The notes under the pieces were generated by a model. It was not told the DNA's origin and did not search any database. It saw only the letters and a program-made list of their open reading frames with translations. Shown here in pieces: positions 39,754 to 47,153 of a DNA stretch of 64,000 bases. Source of the stretch: Labedella phragmitis (lineage in GTDB: Bacteria; Actinomycetota; Actinomycetes; Actinomycetales; Microbacteriaceae); NCBI RefSeq assembly GCF_004078635.1, contig NZ_RZNB01000008.1, positions 42,112 through 106,111 of the forward strand, read 5' to 3'. Both the position numbers and the translations under genes were made by a program. Each line of letters opens with the position of its first letter. Within the stretch, counting starts at the first letter, position 1.

Positions 39754-39776
39754 GCGCACGCGTAATGTGCGTGCGC
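39754..39776. promoter_or_regulatory. Inverted repeat upstream of aldehyde dehydrogenase
   Basis: GCGCACGC (39754-39761) and GCGTGCGC (39769-39776) are perfect inverted arms around a 7-base spacer, 65 bp upstream of the dehydrogenase start. It may be an operator or an RNA hairpin after the NTF2-like gene. Confidence 0.4.
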
Positions 39777-39791
39777 GCACAGTGGAGGGCG

Positions 39792-40175
39792 CTACATCGC
39801 GGCGTTCTGCGTGGCGGAATCGACGACCTGCTCGAAGCGCGCGACGCGGTCGCCCTCGACATGCCAGAGATGCACGAAGCGTGCGCGCATGGCGGCGCCG
39901 GTGCCCCGGAACGTGCCGACATACCAGCCCGTCGCGACGACGCGGTCGCCCGAGGCGATGAGATCGAGGTCGTCGAGTCCGAAGCCATCCCACTCGGCGC
40001 CGATCCTGGCGAACACGTTCTCGATGATCGCCTGGCGCCCGATGAACGTCCCTGCGTAGGCGGAGCCCGCCGTCTCGGTCCACTCGGTCGCGTCGTCGAT
40101 CGCGGCGAACGCGCGATCGACGGCGCCGTCGCGCGAGGCGATGTAGTGGTCCTGGACGATCTCCATGGGTGTCAT
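39792..40175 (-). CDS. SnoaL/NTF2-like protein
   Basis: A 127-residue small alpha+beta barrel protein of the SnoaL/NTF2-like superfamily. The first helix (EIVQDHYIASRDGAVDRAFA), the ATEWTETAGSAYAGTFIGRQ strand region, and the VVATGWYVGTFRGTGAAMRA-RFVHLWHVEGDRV strands are typical. Members include isomerases, hydrolases and binding proteins, so no reaction can be named. GAGGAACCGTC precedes ATG 40175. It lies 22 bp after the AraC gene on the same strand. Confidence 0.85.
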   Translation of the reverse strand: MTPMEIVQDHYIASRDGAVDRAFAAIDDATEWTETAGSAYAGTFIGRQAIIENVFARIGAEWDGFGLDDLDLIASGDRVVATGWYVGTFRGTGAAMRARFVHLWHVEGDRVARFEQVVDSATQNAAM

Positions 40176-40197
40176 GACGGTTCCTCGGGTCGAGCGA

Positions 40198-41166
40198 TCA
40201 GGCGGAGACGGCGAGGCCGAGGTGCAGCTGCCGGTACTCCCGCGGGCTGTGACCGAACGCCGACTTGAAGAGCTTGCTGAAGTGGCTCGGATCGACGAAC
40301 CCCCACGATTGCGCGACCTGGATGATCGAGCGGGAGGCGAGCGCCGGGTCGCCGAGGTCGATGCGACAGTGCTCGAGGCGGCGGCCGCGGATGTACGCGG
40401 ACACCGTCGTGCCCTCCTCCTGGAAGAGGTACTGCAGCTGTCGGGGCGAGATGAAGTGGGCGCGCGCGATCGCGTCGGTGTTGAGGTCCGGGTCGTCGAG
40501 GTGCGCGTCGATGTACTGCGAGACGGCGTCGACCGCTACGAGCCACGGCTCGCGCGTCGTCGTGGTCTGCAGCTCCGCCGAGAGCAGGGCGGTGATGAGG
40601 TCGAACGCGCTCCGCACGATGCGAGCGCCGTTGACGCCCTCGAGCTGGTCGAGGTTCTCGGCGATGTGCTGCATGAACGGGCAGATCACCCGGCCGAGTC
40701 CGGTGTCGCCGCGCAGTCGCACCGCGGTCGTCGTGTGAACGAGGTTGGCGGAGAGACCGAGCATGCTGTGCGGGAACATCATCACGAGGGACCGCATCGC
40801 CCCCTCGTACTCGAGCGTGTACGGCCGCGTCGTGTCGTAGATCGCGACGTCGCCCGGTCGGAGCTGGGCGCTGCGGCCGTCCTGCAGGACGAGCCCCGTG
40901 CCCTCGAGCTGCATGCTGAGCTTCAAGTGATGGGGGTCCTCGTCGGTGATCGCTTGCGCGAGGCGGTGCACGCTGTGCGACGAGGCCGCGATGTCGGTCA
41001 CGCATGTGCCGTCGACGTAGCGCGTGCGGAGCGTGCCCGAGAAGCCCTCCGGATCGAGCGTCGTGAGGGTGAGAGGCACGAAGCGGTTGCCGACGAGGCG
41101 GATCCACTCGTCGAAGCAGACGCCCACGTGGTTCTCCATCGAGGGGGAGGGAAGGGATCGGCTCAT
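40198..41166 (-). CDS. AraC family transcriptional regulator
   Basis: A 322-residue activator. The C-terminal 100 residues hold two helix-turn-helix units (DAIARAHFISPRQLQYLFQE and IIQVAQSWGFVDPSHFSKLF) with FGHSPREYRQL at the end. The front 200 residues are the AraC-binding-like type (VHRLAQAITDEDPHHLKLSM, RPGDVAIYDTTRPYTLEYEG), common in regulators of aromatic, amine or aldehyde catabolism (FeaR/NahR-like groups). AAGGAGGCAGCGAGA precedes ATG 41166. Probable targets are the NTF2-like and aldehyde dehydrogenase genes that follow. Confidence 0.92.
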   Translation of the reverse strand: MSRSLPSPSMENHVGVCFDEWIRLVGNRFVPLTLTTLDPEGFSGTLRTRYVDGTCVTDIAASSHSVHRLAQAITDEDPHHLKLSMQLEGTGLVLQDGRSAQLRPGDVAIYDTTRPYTLEYEGAMRSLVMMFPHSMLGLSANLVHTTTAVRLRGDTGLGRVICPFMQHIAENLDQLEGVNGARIVRSAFDLITALLSAELQTTTTREPWLVAVDAVSQYIDAHLDDPDLNTDAIARAHFISPRQLQYLFQEEGTTVSAYIRGRRLEHCRIDLGDPALASRSIIQVAQSWGFVDPSHFSKLFKSAFGHSPREYRQLHLGLAVSA

Positions 41167-41322
41167 TCTCGCTGCCTCCTTGCAGTCCGACGCGCCGCCG
41201 CGTCCTTCCCAGAGTATTCGGTGCGCCGGGGATCGCGCGTGCGGGGGACGCGGTTCGTGCGTCAGTGGCCGACGCTGTTTCGCCGACGGACCAGTCGACC
41301 CCGTCGAGCGACGTCTCGACCT

Positions 41323-41338
41323 GCAACATGATGGTTGC
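41323..41338. promoter_or_regulatory. ArsR-type operator, site 1
   Basis: GCAAC-ATGATG-GTTGC is an inverted repeat upstream of the AHSA1/ArsR gene pair. A second site with the same arms and spacing starts 33 bp downstream. Confidence 0.7.
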
Positions 41339-41355
41339 GTCCGACCCTGCTTCCT

Positions 41356-41371
41356 GCAATGATTCAGTTGC
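41356..41371. promoter_or_regulatory. ArsR-type operator, site 2
   Basis: GCAAT-GATTCA-GTTGC repeats site 1 with one base changed. It ends 47 bp before the AHSA1 gene and probably overlaps its promoter, giving autoregulation by the ArsR protein encoded downstream. Confidence 0.7.
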
Positions 41372-41418
41372 ACAAGACGGAGCACCGATGCTCCGCACCG
41401 AGACCAGGAGGATTACAC

Positions 41419-41943
41419 ATGAGCGCGATCGAGAACGATCAGTCCGTCGTCGATGCGGGCGCGTTCACCGTCCGTCGCAGCATCGCGATCGCGGCCCCCC
41501 TCGAGAAGGTGTGGGCGGCCGTGACCGAGCCGGAGCACGTGTCGCGGTGGTTCGGTCGACTCGTGCTCGACGGTTCGGGGCCCGGAGCGAGCGGCACCAT
41601 CTCGTGGCCAGAGCATGCGCCGATCCCCATCCGTGTGGAAGCCGTCGACGCGCCGCGCTCGATCTCCTACAGCTGGGGCAACGACGACGCGAGCGATACG
41701 GCGCCCGTCTCTCTCGAGGATGCGCAGCCGACGGTCTTCACGTTCACACTCGAGTCCGTGTCGACGGGGACCCTCCTCACCGTCGTCGAGGCGGGCTTCG
41801 AGGCGACCTCCGACCCGCTGGCGAATCTCGAGAGCCACCGTCAAGGATGGAACATCGAGCTCGACAAGCTCGCGGCGCTCGTCGAGGGCGAGGCGTCGAA
41901 TGTTGATACGGCGACCGGCGGCGCGGGCAACGACCGCGCATGA
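41419..41943 (+). CDS. SRPBCC/AHSA1 domain protein
   Basis: A 174-residue START-like fold protein (Aha1-type, PF08327). The family start is clear: VRRSIAIAAPLEKVWAAVTE, then EHVSRWFG, with RSISYSWGNDDASD and a closing helix (SHRQGWNIELDKLAALVEGE). Such proteins bind small hydrophobic molecules. AGGAGGATTACAC precedes ATG 41419. It overlaps the arsR gene by ATGA; AHSA1-ArsR pairs are frequent in actinobacteria and usually autoregulated. Confidence 0.92.
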   Translation: MSAIENDQSVVDAGAFTVRRSIAIAAPLEKVWAAVTEPEHVSRWFGRLVLDGSGPGASGTISWPEHAPIPIRVEAVDAPRSISYSWGNDDASDTAPVSLEDAQPTVFTFTLESVSTGTLLTVVEAGFEATSDPLANLESHRQGWNIELDKLAALVEGEASNVDTATGGAGNDRA

Positions 41944-42257
41944 GCACCGAGACGCTCGTTCCGGTGTTCGCCGCTCTCGGTGACGAGACGCGGTGGAGCG
42001 TCCTCGAGGCGCTCGGCGACGGCGAGGCCTCGGCCTCGGCGCTCGCCGGTCGCCTGCCCGTCACCCGGCAGGCGATCGCGCGCCACTTGTCGGTGCTCGA
42101 GGGCGCGGGTCTCGTGGAAGCGGTCCGCGCGGGCCGGGAGGTCCGCTATCGCGTCCTCGCCTCCCGGCTCAGTGCGACCGCGCGTCGACTCGATGCGATC
42201 GGCGCCGAGTGGGACCGCCGCCTCGCCGCCATCAGGGAGATCGCCGAGGGCCTGTAG
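41940..42257 (+). CDS. ArsR family transcriptional regulator
   Basis: A 105-residue winged-helix repressor. VFAALGDETRWSVLEALGDG, SASALAGRLPVTRQAIARHL and LEGAGLVEAVRAGREVRYRV are typical of the non-metal ArsR group that pairs with AHSA1 proteins; the Cys metal site of ArsR/SmtB is absent. The start overlaps the AHSA1 stop. Probable targets are the two inverted repeats at 41,323 and 41,356. Confidence 0.93.
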   Translation: MSTETLVPVFAALGDETRWSVLEALGDGEASASALAGRLPVTRQAIARHLSVLEGAGLVEAVRAGREVRYRVLASRLSATARRLDAIGAEWDRRLAAIREIAEGL

Positions 42258-42339
42258 GTCCACGCGCCCCAGCGCCTCGCCGAGTGCCGCTGCCCCGCAG
42301 AGCACCGGTCCGCCGCGTGACCCCGGGCGCCACACGACG

Positions 42340-42375
42340 AGCCGAGCGCGCCACGAGTCCGTGGCACGCTCGGCT
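42340..42375. terminator. Bidirectional hairpin between arsR and padR
   Basis: AGCCGAGCGCGCCAC (42340-42354) and GTGGCACGCTCGGCT (42361-42375) pair with a single mismatch across a 6-base loop between two convergent genes. Confidence 0.8.
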
Positions 42376-42417
42376 GAACCTGGCGCGGTCGGCTGCTGCC
42401 CGGCCGACGGTGCGGGG

Positions 42418-43077
42418 CTATTCCGCGAGGATGGCGTAGAGGGCGCGACGGGTCTCATCGAGCTTCTCCGCTGCGGCCGTCCGCTGGGCGTCGGTCGCGT
42501 CGTGGAGGAACGGCTTCATGACGCGCATGAGCTTCATCATGCTGGTCTGGAAGGCGTCCTCCCCCTCGCTCTTGTCGGTCGTGGCGGCCCAGGCGGCGTC
42601 GATCGCCTCCGTGTTCTCCGCGACGTAGGCCCGCCCGGTCTCGCTGAGCGCGAAGACCGTCTTGGAGCTCGATTCGTCTGCGACGATGAGGTCCTCGTCG
42701 ACGAGTTGCTGCAGGGTCGGGTAGACCGAACCGGGGCTCGGTCGCCACGTGCCCTCGCTGCGCTCGGCGATGCTCTTGATGAGCCCGTAGCCGTTCGAGG
42801 GTCCGTCGACCAGGAGGGACAGGATGGCGAGGCGGACGTCGCCGCGGCGGGCCCGTCCGCGTCCGCCACGGCCGGGACCGAAGCCGGGACCGGGTCGGAA
42901 TCCCGGACCGAAGCCGAATGGGAAGTCGTGCCGCCAGTCCCCGCCGGGCCCCCGGTGAGGGTGGTCGGGCTGGAAGTGGGGGTGCCGTCGGCCGCCCTCG
43001 TGGTGGAGGTCGTGCCGGCGGTCGTGACCGGAACGCCGGTCGTCATCGCGGTGGTTCTGGTGATCGTGGGGGCGCAT
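42418..43077 (-). CDS. PadR family transcriptional regulator with His/Gly-rich front
   Basis: A 219-residue regulator. The winged helix is at about residues 80-155 (GDVRLAILSLLVDGPSNGYG, PSPGSVYPTLQQLVDEDLI, KTVFALSETGRAYV), followed by a helical dimerisation tail as in the PadR/Vinf group. The first 75 residues are unusual, very rich in His, Asp, Arg, Gly and Pro (HDHQNHRDDDRRSGHDRRHD), possibly binding metal or just flexible. AAAGGAGCGCCC precedes ATG 43077. A palindrome overlapping its promoter suggests autoregulation. Confidence 0.92.
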   Translation of the reverse strand: MRPHDHQNHRDDDRRSGHDRRHDLHHEGGRRHPHFQPDHPHRGPGGDWRHDFPFGFGPGFRPGPGFGPGRGGRGRARRGDVRLAILSLLVDGPSNGYGLIKSIAERSEGTWRPSPGSVYPTLQQLVDEDLIVADESSSKTVFALSETGRAYVAENTEAIDAAWAATTDKSEGEDAFQTSMMKLMRVMKPFLHDATDAQRTAAAEKLDETRRALYAILAE

Positions 43078-43128
43078 GGGCGCTCCTTTCGGGTTGGGGT
43101 GAGTTCGTGGGTCGCGACGACGTCTTCA

Positions 43129-43157
43129 CATATTCGACGACTGTTGCGATGTGTCAA
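43129..43157 (-). promoter_or_regulatory. Sigma-70-type promoter of padR
   Basis: On the minus strand TTGACA (43157-43152) is a perfect -35 box, 17 bp before AATATG (43134-43129) as the -10 box. Transcription would start about 45 bases before the padR start. Confidence 0.7.
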
Positions 43158-43159
43158 AG

Positions 43160-43179
43160 ATATATCGGTAAATATCGCT
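43160..43179. promoter_or_regulatory. AT-rich palindrome next to padR promoter
   Basis: GATATATCGGTAAATATCGC contains inverted ATAT/CGATAT elements just upstream of the -35 box. In a GC-rich setting such an island is a likely binding site, probably for the PadR protein itself. Confidence 0.45.
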
Positions 43180-43234
43180 CGTCAAGACCGATGGCGTGCT
43201 TCGTTCCAGGTTTTCGGCTCGGGACGATGTTCGG

Positions 43235-43286
43235 TTGGCGCGAGTCCGCTATCCCGGCGACTCCGGACAGCTGACTCGTGACAACC
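43235..43286. repeat. 52-bp hairpin repeat, copy 1
   Basis: Begins GTTGGCGCGAGTCCGCT and ends AGCTGACTCGTGACAAC, which pair with few mismatches around an inner GC-rich loop. A second copy of equal length lies at 43,371-43,422, and a diverged piece between them. Confidence 0.75.
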
Positions 43287-43370
43287 CAGCGGATGCCGGG
43301 TCTCGGTCGCCGCGCCGGACAGCCGATTCGCGACAGCCGGGCGCACGACCTTGCGGAGGTCTCGTGTTGG

Positions 43371-43422
43371 GTTGGCGTGAATCCGCTGTCCCGGCGGCTT
43401 CTGATAGCGGATCTGCGACAAC
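43371..43422. repeat. 52-bp hairpin repeat, copy 2
   Basis: Begins GTTGGCGTGAATCCGCT and ends AGCGGATCTGCGACAAC; same orientation, length and stem layout as copy 1, with about a quarter of positions changed. Confidence 0.75.
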
Positions 43423-43525
43423 CCAACGAACGACTCGAGACGTAACCCAACGGGGGCGCGGCTCGGGGTGCTACGCGCTCAGTAAGCGGCCGGCGCCGCG
43501 TGAGCTACGTCGGGCGACGTGCGCG

Positions 43526-44557
43526 TCATGCCAACGCCTGAGCCGCCGCCGCCGACGACGCGGCGGGCGGAGCGGCCGTCGTCGCCCGACGCACGAGCCG
43601 CGTCGGAAGACGCACGTGCATGTGCTCCGGCTCCTCGCCGGCCATGAGCGCGATGAGCATGTGCGCGGCGGACGCGCCGAGGTTCTGCATCGGCTGACGG
43701 ATCGTCGTGAGCGCGGGGTTGAGCTGGGAGGCCTCGGGGATGTCGTCGAAACCCACGACGCTGAGGTCGCGCGGGACGGAGAGTCCTCGGTTCGACGCGA
43801 CCTCGACCATCGCGATCGCGGAGAGGTCGTTCGCCGCGAACACGGCCGTCGGGCGGTCGGGGAGGGAGAGCAGGGCGACGGCGGGTTCGCGCGACGTCTC
43901 CTGCTGATAGAGACCGATACGGACGAGCGACGGGTCGAACGGGATGCCGGCCTCGGAGAGTGCGCGTTTGTAACCGGCTTCCCGAGCGATCGACGACCGT
44001 AGATCGGGGCGCCCGCCCAGGAGACCGATGCGACGATGGCCGAGCTCGATGAGGTGGCGCGTCGCCTGCATCGCCCCCGCGAAGCTGTCGGACTCGACCG
44101 TGGGCAGATCGGCGCGGCCGGTGTGCGGGTCGATCGCGACGACGGGGATGTCGCTCGAGGCGGTCACGACCGTGGGCGTCACCATGATGGCGCCGTCGAT
44201 GAGGGTTCCGCTCAAGCGGCTGAGCGAGCGGCGCTCCCACCCTTCACTGTCGCGCTGCCGCGTGCCGCTGTAGGCGAGCAGGTCGTAGCGCGAGCGGTGC
44301 AGGGCCGCGCCCACGCCCTTGAGGATCTCGGAGCTGAAGGGCTCGAAGTCGGCGACGAGCACCCCGATGACGCCGGTGCGGTGCGATCGCATGCTGCTCG
44401 CGACGAGGCTCGACTCGTAGCCGAGTTCGTGCACGACGTCGAGCACACGCTGCGCCGTGGACGCCGAGATGCCGTAGCGCCCGTTCACGGCCTTCGACAC
44501 GGTCGCGACCGAGACACCGGCCGCGGCGGCGACGTCGTGGATGGTGGGGCGGGCCAT
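43526..44557 (-). CDS. LacI family transcriptional regulator of beta-glucoside locus
   Basis: A 343-residue LacI repressor. The headpiece is complete (PTIHDVAAAAGVSVATVSKA, residues 4-23; then NGRYGISASTAQRVLDVV) and the sensor domain follows (VIGVLVADFEPFSSEILKGV, VVAIDPHTGRADLPTVESDS, FAANDLSAIAMVEVA, VVGFDDIPEASQLNPALTTI). The ATG at 44557 lacks a good ribosome site. It diverges from the sugar importer/GH3 operon, and an operator-like palindrome at 44,608 overlaps the -35 region of that operon. Confidence 0.93.
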   Translation of the reverse strand: MARPTIHDVAAAAGVSVATVSKAVNGRYGISASTAQRVLDVVHELGYESSLVASSMRSHRTGVIGVLVADFEPFSSEILKGVGAALHRSRYDLLAYSGTRQRDSEGWERRSLSRLSGTLIDGAIMVTPTVVTASSDIPVVAIDPHTGRADLPTVESDSFAGAMQATRHLIELGHRRIGLLGGRPDLRSSIAREAGYKRALSEAGIPFDPSLVRIGLYQQETSREPAVALLSLPDRPTAVFAANDLSAIAMVEVASNRGLSVPRDLSVVGFDDIPEASQLNPALTTIRQPMQNLGASAAHMLIALMAGEEPEHMHVRLPTRLVRRATTAAPPAASSAAAAQALA

Positions 44558-44607
44558 GGCGAGAGCATACGCCCGGATCTCACCCTTCTCCGTCCCCATC
44601 GAAATGG

Positions 44608-44626
44608 TTTTCGAAAACGTTTGACA
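44608..44626. promoter_or_regulatory. LacI-type operator overlapping -35 box
   Basis: TTTTCGAAAACGTTTGACA contains a perfect TTTTCGAAAA palindrome and an overlapping AAACGTTT palindrome, running into TTGACA (44621-44626), a perfect -35 box facing the sugar-binding protein gene. Repressor binding would block this promoter. Confidence 0.7.
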
Positions 44627-44737
44627 CCTTTTCGCGGCCCGGGTGAGACTGAGCCGGTCCGAGGGACACGCCACAGCAGCGACGCCGGCGTCAGCCTCAA
44701 CCCGAGTCCCCTCGCGGGGAACGGATTCACCCCCCCC

Positions 44738-44791
44738 CTGATGCCCGGAGACGGGCTGATGCCCGGAGACGGGCTGATGCCCGGAGACGGG
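44738..44791 (+). repeat. Three exact 18-bp tandem repeats in operon leader
   Basis: CTGATGCCCGGAGACGGG occurs three times without change (44738-44755, 44756-44773, 44774-44791), ending 37 bp before the sugar-binding protein start. It follows a run of nine C's. It lies in the untranslated leader. Confidence 0.92.
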
Positions 44792-44828
44792 CAGCACCGC
44801 TCAACGAAGAGAACAGGTTGAACCATTC

Positions 44829-46118
44829 ATGAAGGCCACCAAGATCCTCGCCGGATCCTCCGCCCTCCTCCTCGGAGCACTCGCCCTGAGCGCGTGTTCC
44901 AACGACTCGGGCGGCGGCTCCTCCGATGGGAGCGTCGCCATGACGCTCTGGCAGAACTCCACGACGGGACCCGGACAGGAGTTCTGGGACCAGACGATCG
45001 CCGACTTCGAGAAGGAGAACCCGGGCGTCACGATCGAGGCCCAGGCGATCCAGAACGAGGACCTCGACGGCAAACTCCAGACCGCCCTCAACTCGGGTGA
45101 CGCGCCCGACGTCTTCCTGCAGCGCGGCGGCGGCAAGATGGCCGCCATGGTCGCTGCCGGTCAGCTCATGGACCTGACCGACAAGCTGTCGGACGACGCC
45201 ACCGCCGAGATCCCCGAGGGATCGTTCTCGGCGAACTCGCTCGACGACAAGATCTGGGCGATGCCCGTCGCCGTTCTCCCCGGCGGCATCTTCTACAGCC
45301 AGGACCTCTTCACGGAGGCCGGGATCGAAGCCGCCCCGACGTCGATGGACGAGCTCGACTCGGCCGTCTCCGCTCTCAAGGAGTCGGGCGTCCAGCCCGT
45401 CGCCCTCGGCGGTAAGGACGCCTGGCCGGCCGCCCACTGGTACTACTTCTTCGCTCTCCGCGAGTGCAGCCAGGACGCTCTCGCCGAGGCCGCCGACTCC
45501 ATGTCTTTCGAGGACGAGTGCTGGGTCCGCGCCGGTGAGGACCTCGAGGACTTCGCCGCGACGGAGCCGTTCAACGAGGGCTTCCTCACGACCGCCGCTC
45601 AGCAGGGCGCCGGCAGCTCCGCCGGTCTCATCGCCAACCACCAGGCCGGCATGGAGCTCATGGGTGCCTGGAATCCCGGCGTCATCGCGTCGTTGACCCC
45701 CGACGAGAAGCCGCTCCCGGACCTCGGCTGGTTCCCGTTCCCCGAGATCGAGGGCGGCGACGGGGGTGCCGGCGCCATCATGGGTGGCGTCGACGGCTAC
45801 TCGTGCTCGGCCTCCGCTCCGCCGGAGTGCGTGGACTTCCTGAACTACCTCGCGACGAGCGACGTGCAGAAGAACTACTACGCGGCCTTCAACGCTCCGC
45901 CCGTGAACACCGTCGCGCAGGAAGCCGTCACCGAGCCGTACCTCCAGGACATCCTCGAGGCCTACAACGCCGCCCCGTACGTCTCGCAGTGGCTCGACAC
46001 CGTCTACGGCCTCAACGTCGGCAACGCCCTCAACGTGGGAGTCGTCGACCTGCTCGCCGGCAAGAGCACACCGGAAGAGCTCGTCGAGGCCGTCAACGCC
46101 GCGGCAGCGAAGGCCTAG
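44829..46118 (+). CDS. Sugar ABC transporter substrate-binding lipoprotein
   Basis: A 429-residue extracellular binding protein (SBP_bac_1). The signal peptide ends in the lipobox LALSAC (Cys about residue 23) with a Gly/Ser linker. WQNSTTGPGQEFWDQTIADF, NSGDAPDVFLQRGGGKMAAM and AMPVAVLPGGIFYSQDLFTE are typical of CUT1 sugar binders. The ribosome site is weak. It is the first gene of an operon with two permeases and a GH3 beta-glucosidase, so cellobiose, gentiobiose or another beta-glucoside is the likely ligand; inferred from context. Confidence 0.93.
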   Translation: MKATKILAGSSALLLGALALSACSNDSGGGSSDGSVAMTLWQNSTTGPGQEFWDQTIADFEKENPGVTIEAQAIQNEDLDGKLQTALNSGDAPDVFLQRGGGKMAAMVAAGQLMDLTDKLSDDATAEIPEGSFSANSLDDKIWAMPVAVLPGGIFYSQDLFTEAGIEAAPTSMDELDSAVSALKESGVQPVALGGKDAWPAAHWYYFFALRECSQDALAEAADSMSFEDECWVRAGEDLEDFAATEPFNEGFLTTAAQQGAGSSAGLIANHQAGMELMGAWNPGVIASLTPDEKPLPDLGWFPFPEIEGGDGGAGAIMGGVDGYSCSASAPPECVDFLNYLATSDVQKNYYAAFNAPPVNTVAQEAVTEPYLQDILEAYNAAPYVSQWLDTVYGLNVGNALNVGVVDLLAGKSTPEELVEAVNAAAAKA

Positions 46119-46124
46119 TCACTC

Positions 46125-47153
46125 ATGCTCCAGACCCAGGTGAGTTCGTCGGACGAGACGGACACCCCGGCGGACCTCGCTGATCGCGAGGCCCGCCGGG
46201 CCACCGGGACCCTGCCGCCGCCCCCGAGCCCCGTGCGGGCCAGGGGCGGCGTCTGGGGGGCGCGCGCCGAGATCGCGCTCCTCGTCGGCCCGGCGCTCAT
46301 CGTGTTCCTCGCCTTCGTGATCTTCCCGATCGTGATGGCGGCCTACTACGGCTTCTTCAGCTGGCAGGGGTACGGCGTCCCGACCGAGTTCGTGGGCTTC
46401 CGGAACTACCTCACGATCATCCAGGACCCGACGTTCCACGACGCCTTGCGGCACAACGCGATCATCGTCGTGCTCTCGCTCGTGCTCCAGGGTCCGGTCG
46501 CGATCCTGCTCGCGCTGCTGCTGAACCAGAAGCTGCGCGGCCAGTCGATCATCCGCGTGCTGATCTTCGTGCCGTACGTGATCTCCGAGGTCGTCGTCGG
46601 AACCGGTTGGAGCCTCATGCTCCAGACGAACGGCGCCGTCAACGGCCTCCTCGAGAAGGTCGGACTCGAGTCCTTCACCCAGGACTGGCTCTCGAACCCC
46701 GACATCGCCATCTGGACCCTCATGGCGATCATCACGTGGAAGTACATCGGCTTCGCCGTGATCCTCTTCCTCGCGGGTCTGCAGGGCATCCCCGAGGAGT
46801 TGTCGGAGGCCGCCGCCATCGACGGCGCGTCGTACTGGCAGATCCAGCGGTCGATCACGCTTCCGCTGCTCGCCCCGACCCTCCGTATCTGGGCGTTCCT
46901 GTCGATCATCGGCGCGCTGCAGTTGTTCGACCTCGTCTACATCATCTGGGGTCAGTACGTCTCGGCCACGGCGGGCACGTCGACGATGGCGACCTACCTC
47001 GTCACGAACGGCCGCAACGCCGGGAGCTACGGTTTCGGCAACGCCGTCGCGGTCGTGCTCTTCCTCATCTCCCTCGTCGTCGCCCTGATCTACCAGCGGT
47101 TCGTGCTGCGGCGCGACACCGACGGCGCACTCACCGGGAAGGCCGGACGATGA
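46125..47153 (+). CDS. Carbohydrate ABC transporter permease (MalF/CebF type)
   Basis: A 342-residue CUT1 permease. A 45-residue Pro/Ala/Arg-rich leader precedes the first helix (LLVGPALIVFLAFVIFPIVM). The EAA loop is ELSEAAAIDGASYWQIQRSI (about residues 225-244). GWSLMLQTNGAVNGLLEKVG and DLVYIIWGQYVSATAGTSTM are typical. The ATG at 46125, 7 bp after the binding-protein stop, lacks a clear ribosome site; GTG 46140 is an alternative. It overlaps the next permease by ATGA. Confidence 0.93.
   Translation: MLQTQVSSSDETDTPADLADREARRATGTLPPPPSPVRARGGVWGARAEIALLVGPALIVFLAFVIFPIVMAAYYGFFSWQGYGVPTEFVGFRNYLTIIQDPTFHDALRHNAIIVVLSLVLQGPVAILLALLLNQKLRGQSIIRVLIFVPYVISEVVVGTGWSLMLQTNGAVNGLLEKVGLESFTQDWLSNPDIAIWTLMAIITWKYIGFAVILFLAGLQGIPEELSEAAAIDGASYWQIQRSITLPLLAPTLRIWAFLSIIGALQLFDLVYIIWGQYVSATAGTSTMATYLVTNGRNAGSYGFGNAVAVVLFLISLVVALIYQRFVLRRDTDGALTGKAGR

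Larger units (their letters stand above)
43078..43525. other. 448-bp gene-free stretch: promoter, operator and hairpin repeats
   Basis: The part next to padR holds its promoter (43,129-43,157) and a palindrome (43,160-43,179). The rest, to the end of the lacI gene, holds two 52-bp hairpin repeats and a diverged third piece. I see no credible coding sequence. Confidence 0.75.

Noticed and set aside
44738..44791. 18-bp triple repeat as a CRISPR array
   Set aside because: Units are directly adjacent without spacers and no cas gene is present.
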